Assembly (NCBI GenBank): GCA_947483455.1
Contig: CANKNK010000057.1
Location: forward strand, 1-8,931
Source of the DNA: Comamonadaceae bacterium
GTDB lineage: Bacteria; Pseudomonadota; Gammaproteobacteria; Burkholderiales; Burkholderiaceae_C
Direction: 5' to 3'
Length of the DNA: 8,931 nucleotides
Position numbers and translations under genes: made by a program. Position 1 is the stretch's first letter. Every line of letters begins with the position of its first letter. This document shows positions 6,042 to 8,931 of this stretch, piece after piece. The notes beneath the pieces were generated by a model that ran no database searches, was not told where the DNA came from, and saw nothing but the letters and a program-made list of their open reading frames with translations.

Positions 6042-7180
6042 ATCGAAGCGTCAAGCATGGCATGATAATCGTCGCTGCTGGCCAGGCGTGGGTTCATCTT
6101 GTGGCAATGGTCGGCCAGTGCGCCTTCGATCACCCGGGCAAATTCGCCGCTGCCCACGCCCATCGCGCCCAGGCCTGTGGGCAAGCCCAAGCGCGCATTC
6201 ATCTCGCGCACGGCCTCGGCCAAGTCGCCAGCGCTGCCACCCTTCAGCCCCATGGCCTGGGCCATGCGGGACATGCGGTTTTCCTTCTGAACGTTCTCGG
6301 CCTCGGCGTTGAATCGGATCACCGCTGGCAGGAACATCGCGTTGAGCGTGCCATGGTGCAGGCGCGGGTTGACGCCGCCAAGGCTGTGGCTGAGCGAATG
6401 CACGCAGCCCAGGCCTTTCTGAAAGGCCATGGCGCCCTGCATCGATGCACTCATCATGTTCAGGCGCGCCTCGCGGTCAGTGCCGTCGCGGGTAGCCCGC
6501 TCGATATGGGCCCAAGCGCGCTGCAAGCCGTCGAGCGCAATGCCATCGGCCGGCGGGTTAAAGGGCGCGGCCATAAAGGTTTCCATGCAGTGGGCAATGG
6601 CGTCCATGCCGGTGGCTGCGGTCAGGCCGGCGGGCAGGCCCAGTGTGAGTTCGGGGTCACAGATCGCCGATTTGGGCACGATGTGCCAGGAATGAAAGCC
6701 CAGCTTGCGGCCGTCGTCGATGATGAGGATGGCGCCGCGTGCCACCTCGCTGCCAGTACCGGCGGTGGTGGGCACCGCGATCAGCGGCACCGCGCGCTCG
6801 GTGATCTTGGGCGAACCGCCTTCGATGGTGGCATAGGTTTTCAGCGGGCCCTCATGGGTGGCGGCGATCGCAACGCCTTTGGCACAGTCGATGGCCGAGC
6901 CGCCGCCCAGGGCGATCAGCCCGTCACAGGTGCCAGCTCGGAAGGCCTGCACTGCAGCGCGCACCGCGGCCTCGGTCGGGTTGGAGGGGGTTTGATCAAA
7001 CACTGAGACCGGCCAGCCAGGCAGGGCGGCCAGAGCCCGATCGACCAAACCGGCTGCCCTAACGCCGGCGTCGGTGACGATCAGCGGCCGGCTAATGCCC
7101 ACCCGCTGGCATTCGGCCAACAGGCTGCGCAGGGCGCCAAAGTCCATTTGAATCTGCGTGATGTAGTTGATCAAGGCCAA
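6038..7180 (-). CDS. Iron-containing (group III) alcohol dehydrogenase, substrate unknown
   Basis: 380 residues, the usual length for the Fe-ADH family (PF00465), which interconverts alcohols and aldehydes or ketones with NAD(P) and a divalent metal. N-terminal Rossmann-like part: LIVTD (33-37), where D37 matches the Asp that favours NAD in the FucO lactaldehyde reductase, and GGGSAIDCAKG (92-102). PTTAGTGSE (137-145) lines the cofactor site. Metal ligands by comparison with FucO (D196, H200, H263, H277) are D193 and H197 in GMDAIAH, H261 in VHSLSH, and H276 (or H275) in HHGTLNA, so the site is complete. The start is TTG at 7180, six bases after AGGAG (7187-7191), which decides the start. No neighbour on the same strand points to a pathway; candidates such as 4-hydroxybutyrate or lactaldehyde-type dehydrogenases cannot be told apart by eye. 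Probably a single-gene transcript, cytoplasmic. Confidence 0.92.
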   Translation of the reverse strand: MALINYITQIQMDFGALRSLLAECQRVGISRPLIVTDAGVRAAGLVDRALAALPGWPVSVFDQTPSNPTEAAVRAAVQAFRAGTCDGLIALGGGSAIDCAKGVAIAATHEGPLKTYATIEGGSPKITERAVPLIAVPTTAGTGSEVARGAILIIDDGRKLGFHSWHIVPKSAICDPELTLGLPAGLTAATGMDAIAHCMETFMAAPFNPPADGIALDGLQRAWAHIERATRDGTDREARLNMMSASMQGAMAFQKGLGCVHSLSHSLGGVNPRLHHGTLNAMFLPAVIRFNAEAENVQKENRMSRMAQAMGLKGGSAGDLAEAVREMNARLGLPTGLGAMGVGSGEFARVIEGALADHCHKMNPRLASSDDYHAMLDASM

Positions 7181-7435
7181 GGCAAGCTCCTGTAAACAAT
7201 GCCCGGATTCTCAGGCAAAAGCGGTCGCTGACCCAGCCTGCACCCAGCGGCACCGCCGGACAAGCCCATCCGCCCTGTCGCACAAGGCCGTCCCAGGCTC
7301 TGTGTCCCAGCTCGGGCGCACATTGTCTCTGGGGAGCGCTAGCGAGCTTCCTATCGAATCCCTTTGCTGCGACTGCGCCCAGACACCGCAAGGTCATCGA
7401 ATTGCCCTTTCGGCAGTGACTTGGTGCCGGCGGCT
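7181..7435. other. Intergenic region between the copper operon end and the dehydrogenase start
   Basis: These 255 bases should hold the terminator of the copper operon and the promoter of the dehydrogenase gene (both - strand), but I cannot point to a convincing example of either. After the CusF-like stop a weak hairpin (CGGCA ... TGCCG with a nine-base loop) has no T tail. CGCTAGCG, an 8-base palindrome, lies near 7340. An open - strand frame crosses the region and runs into the dehydrogenase gene, but it encodes nothing recognisable. Confidence 0.5.
7187..7191 (-). promoter_or_regulatory. Ribosome binding site AGGAG for the TTG-started dehydrogenase
   Basis: AGGAG on the - strand lies six bases ahead of the TTG at 7180. 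Its strength and spacing support this rare start codon over later candidates such as the TTG at 7174. Confidence 0.75.
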
Positions 7436-7453
7436 TTATGGCGCCAATTCGAT
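7396..7453 (-). repeat. Nine-base inverted repeat spanning the CusF-like stop codon
   Basis: ATCGAATTG (7396-7404) and CAATTCGAT (7445-7453) are exact inverted copies 40 bases apart, one inside the last codons of the CusF-like gene and one downstream. A third, shorter copy ATCGAAT lies at 7353-7359. In RNA the pair could enclose the operon's 3' end in a stem. There is no U tract, so this is not a standard terminator, and chance is possible. Confidence 0.4.
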
Positions 7454-7744
7454 AGCGGTCACCCCAAATTTCCCGTCTTCACGCGCCACCCCAAAGCGCA
7501 CTTTGTCGCCGGGCTTGGCGGCGTCCAGCAATACCGGGTCTTTGACGGTAAAGACCATGGTCATAGGTGGCATGTCGAAGGATTTAATTTCGCCATGCTT
7601 GATGGTGATTTTCTGGTTGTCGCGGTCCACTTTGCGCACCTCGCCTGCGACCTTGTCGTCGCTTTGTGACCAAGAAGCCAGGGGCAGGAGCGCTAACGAG
7701 AGAAGTGCAAAAAACGCCAAACGGCGGATCGGTAATGCGGGCAT
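7436..7744 (-). CDS. CusF-like periplasmic copper-binding protein
   Basis: 102 residues. A signal peptide (basic MPALPIRR, hydrophobic core to about residue 25, then SWSQ) indicates periplasmic export. The mature part is one small beta-barrel domain of the CusF type, which binds Cu(I)/Ag(I) and hands it to efflux or storage partners. The key block is ITIKHGEIKSFDMPPMTMVF: H50, M61 and M63 correspond to the His and two Met ligands of E. coli CusF (H36, M47, M49). The CusF Trp44 that caps the metal is replaced by M58 here. The start at 7744 is chosen because it begins the signal peptide and has AAGG eight bases upstream; the frame extends further only through the preceding gene. It lies 11 bases after the DUF411 gene and is the last gene of the operon. 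Confidence 0.88.
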   Translation of the reverse strand: MPALPIRRLAFFALLSLALLPLASWSQSDDKVAGEVRKVDRDNQKITIKHGEIKSFDMPPMTMVFTVKDPVLLDAAKPGDKVRFGVAREDGKFGVTAIELAP

Positions 7745-7755
7745 GGTATCGGCCT

Positions 7756-8223
7756 TCAGGGGTAAGCGTGGAAAACAGTGCTGCTGCCATCTTTGGCAAC
7801 GAGCAAGACTTTGAACGGGTCTTTGCGGCCTTTGTACACCGCGCCGTCCATGCCCGGCGAGCCTACCGGCATACCCGGCACGGCCAGGCCCACGGCCTGC
7901 GGCTTTTCGCGCAGCAAACGGCGTATGTCTGCGGCCGGCACATGGCCCTCCAGCGCATAGCCTTGCACACTGGCGGTGTGGCAAGAGCCCAGCGCATCAG
8001 GAATGCCCAGGCGCTTGCGCGCGGCATCGTTGCCTTGGTCGTTGACCTTGACACTAAAGCCTGCTTGCGTGAGGTGCGCAACCCAATCTTCACAACAGCC
8101 GCACTGGGGGTCTTTCCAGACCTCGACTGACACAGCCGCTTGTGCGCCGATGGCCGGTGTAGCCAGCAGCGCAAACCCTAATTGCACATACTGGCGGCGG
8201 CCTATATCAATGTGCGTGCGCAT
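7756..8223 (-). CDS. DUF411 family exported metal-binding protein
   Basis: 155 residues, PF04214-type. These proteins occur with copper-resistance genes and are thought to bind metal; the biochemical role is not established. The N-terminus GRRQYVQLGFALLATPAIGAQA (from residue 8) looks like a twin-arginine or Sec signal with cleavage near residue 28. The mature part begins with a thioredoxin-like strand and the Cys cluster DPQCGCCEDW (C41, C43, C44). It continues with GSCHTA (C81, H82), EGHVP (H94) and the family block VGLAVPGMPVGSPGM (111-125), which carries two Met. Ribosome site AAGGAG (8231-8236) lies seven bases before the ATG at 8223, inside the end of the upstream cupredoxin gene, so the two genes overlap by 17 bases. 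Co-transcribed with its neighbours. Confidence 0.9.
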   Translation of the reverse strand: MRTHIDIGRRQYVQLGFALLATPAIGAQAAVSVEVWKDPQCGCCEDWVAHLTQAGFSVKVNDQGNDAARKRLGIPDALGSCHTASVQGYALEGHVPAADIRRLLREKPQAVGLAVPGMPVGSPGMDGAVYKGRKDPFKVLLVAKDGSSTVFHAYP

Positions 8224-8728
8224 CGTGTTGCTCCTTGTTTTTTAGCGGTGCTTTACCTTTGGCCACGGCAATCTTGCCTTTCATGCCAGCTTCATAATGG
8301 CCGGGGCGCAAGCAGGCAAAGTCCACCGTCCTGGCGCTGGCGAAATGCCATACCAGTTCACCCTGCGCGCCCGGTGCGACGCTCAGCATATGGGGCTCTT
8401 CGTGCTCCATGTCAGGGAACTTTTGCATGGCTTTGCCATGGGCTTGCAAGTCTTTGATATTCCCCAGCACCAGCTCATGCGGCACGGCGCCAGTGTTGCG
8501 CACCACCAAGCGAATCGTCTCGCCTTGTTTCACGGATACGGTGGCCGGAACAAAGCGCATGCGGTCCTGCATGTCGATGGTGATGGTGCGGCTAATTTTG
8601 TCGGCCAAACCGGGTTCACCGATGGATGGGCCATCGTGGGCATGGCCACCGGCATGGGTGCCGTTGGCTTGCGCCGCAAAGCTGGCTAACAGCATTGCAG
8701 CAGCGTAAAAAATGCGGAGGGTTCGCAT
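8207..8728 (-). CDS. His-rich periplasmic cupredoxin
   Basis: 173 residues. A signal peptide (MRTLRIFYAAAMLLASFAAQA) directs export. The mature N-terminus is His-rich (GTHAGGHAHDG, 23-33) and the C-terminus ends in HDAHAH, both fit for metal capture. The core is a plastocyanin/azurin-like domain: SVKQGETIRLVVRNTG (65-80), then type 1 copper ligands H84 (AVPHEL) and C139, H144, M149 in FACLRPGHYEAGM. A Met/His-rich loop (MQKFPDMEHEEPHM, 101-114) lies between. Proteins of this kind in copper operons probably bind or pass on copper, or donate electrons to a multicopper oxidase; which one is unknown. The ATG at 8728 is preferred because the signal peptide starts there and GGA lies seven bases upstream. 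An in-frame ATG at 8740 would add four residues but has no ribosome site. Confidence 0.9.
   Translation of the reverse strand: MRTLRIFYAAAMLLASFAAQANGTHAGGHAHDGPSIGEPGLADKISRTITIDMQDRMRFVPATVSVKQGETIRLVVRNTGAVPHELVLGNIKDLQAHGKAMQKFPDMEHEEPHMLSVAPGAQGELVWHFASARTVDFACLRPGHYEAGMKGKIAVAKGKAPLKNKEQHDAHAH
8231..8236 (-). promoter_or_regulatory. Strong ribosome binding site for the DUF411 gene
   Basis: AAGGAG on the - strand, seven bases before the ATG at 8223. It lies within the coding sequence for the lysine-rich end of the cupredoxin (KNKEQH) and fixes the start of the DUF411 gene. Confidence 0.8.
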
Positions 8729-8740
8729 GGTGTTTTCCAT

Positions 8741-8822
8741 ATCATAAAAAAGTGGTTGGGGGTTTGTTGGTAGGTGTCGGGTGCGGACAGGGTGTAGCGC
8801 TGCTTTGTAGCGTATTTCTAGC
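8741..8822. other. Short gap upstream of the cupredoxin gene
   Basis: These 82 bases separate the cupredoxin gene from the gene cut by the right edge. TGTAGCG occurs twice as a direct repeat (near 8800 and 8814). I find no convincing promoter, CueR-type operator or terminator, so the cupredoxin gene may be read from the upstream promoter. Confidence 0.4.
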
Positions 8823-8931
8823 TCAATGCTGGTGACCTGCATCAATCTTGCTAACACCATTTTGAGGCTTGCGTATCTGCACTTCCACCTCGCCTTGCGG
8901 CATGGCTTGCACTGGCATGGCATGCTTGCCA
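8823..8931 (-). CDS. 3' end of an unidentified gene of the copper operon (cut by window edge)
   Basis: A - strand frame is open from the right edge to TGA at 8825-8823, giving the last 35 residues. They include GKHAMPVQAMPQGEVEV and the terminal DAGHQH. This frame is preferred over the competing one leading into the cupredoxin because its composition is protein-like and the His-containing tail echoes the cupredoxin's HDAHAH end. The fragment is too short to name the family. By context a copper-resistance component (outer-membrane factor, multicopper oxidase or efflux protein) is likely, but this is inference. Confidence 0.55.
   Translation of the reverse strand, partial: GKHAMPVQAMPQGEVEVQIRKPQNGVSKIDAGHQH

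Noticed and set aside
5959..6312. + strand open frame (117 codons) across the convergent gap
   Set aside because: Arg/Ser/Pro-rich translation overlapping the end of the dehydrogenase gene; no motif.
6062..7006. Long open frame on the + strand (314 codons) opposite the alcohol dehydrogenase gene
   Set aside because: Antisense shadow of a clearly recognised enzyme in GC-rich DNA; Ala/Gly/His-rich translation with no recognisable domain.
7240..7360. GC-rich partly repetitive stretch considered as an insertion-sequence end
   Set aside because: No matching inverted end, target duplication or transposase fragment is visible.
7092..7397. - strand open frame (101 codons) across the dehydrogenase upstream region
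   Set aside because: Overlaps the dehydrogenase start out of frame, lacks a recognisable domain, and the dehydrogenase's own ribosome site lies within it.
7745..7984. Longer start for the CusF-like gene
   Set aside because: The extension lies within the DUF411 gene and would hide the obvious signal peptide beginning at 7744.
8741..8822. CueR-type operator or sigma-70 promoter for the copper operon
   Set aside because: No paired arms resembling a CueR site, and no -35/-10 pair with acceptable spacing.
8741..8923. Longer start for the cupredoxin gene
   Set aside because: It would place a non-hydrophobic extension ahead of the signal peptide and overlap the more protein-like end of the upstream gene.

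Overview
The window is GC-rich, tightly packed bacterial DNA. Protein character and gene content suggest a betaproteobacterium, probably Burkholderiales/Comamonadaceae-like. That lineage is an inference from the look of the proteins; no marker gene is present. Ten protein genes are supported: eight complete and two cut by the window edges. There is no tRNA, rRNA, CRISPR array or insertion sequence that I can support.

Region 1 (1-5904, + strand) is the distal part of an aerobic carbon monoxide dehydrogenase (cox) cluster. It opens with the last two thirds of coxL, the catalytic subunit, which carries the form I active-site signature AYRCSFR that marks true molybdenum-copper CO dehydrogenases. 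A well-formed hairpin with a T-rich tail lies between coxL and the next gene. Then follow coxG (SRPBCC protein with a C-terminal hydrophobic helix), coxD (MoxR-type AAA+ ATPase), coxE (von Willebrand A domain protein), a MocA-like molybdopterin cytidylyltransferase, and a 2OG-Fe(II)-oxygenase-like protein that I do not know as a member of cox clusters. Most junctions are overlaps or gaps of 2-14 bases, as in one operon. A logical division of labour: CoxL oxidises CO; MocA would make the cytosine dinucleotide form of the Mo cofactor; CoxD and CoxE mature the Cu-S-Mo centre; CoxG links the enzyme to the membrane/quinone pool. The last gene has no obvious place in this scheme.

Region 2 (6038-7180, - strand) is an iron-type (group III) alcohol dehydrogenase of unknown substrate, with a TTG start and a good ribosome binding site. 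It faces the cox cluster across a 133-base convergent gap that holds two perfect palindromes and a short open frame vaguely resembling the end of the CusF-like gene.

Region 3 (7436-8931, - strand) is a periplasmic copper-handling operon read right to left: the 3' end of an unidentified gene ending in a His-containing tail, a His-rich cupredoxin, a DUF411 metal-binding protein and a small CusF-like copper-binding protein. Three of these products carry apparent export signals. A copper operon next to a copper-containing CO dehydrogenase is suggestive, but the strands differ and an alcohol dehydrogenase gene lies between, so a functional link is only a hypothesis.
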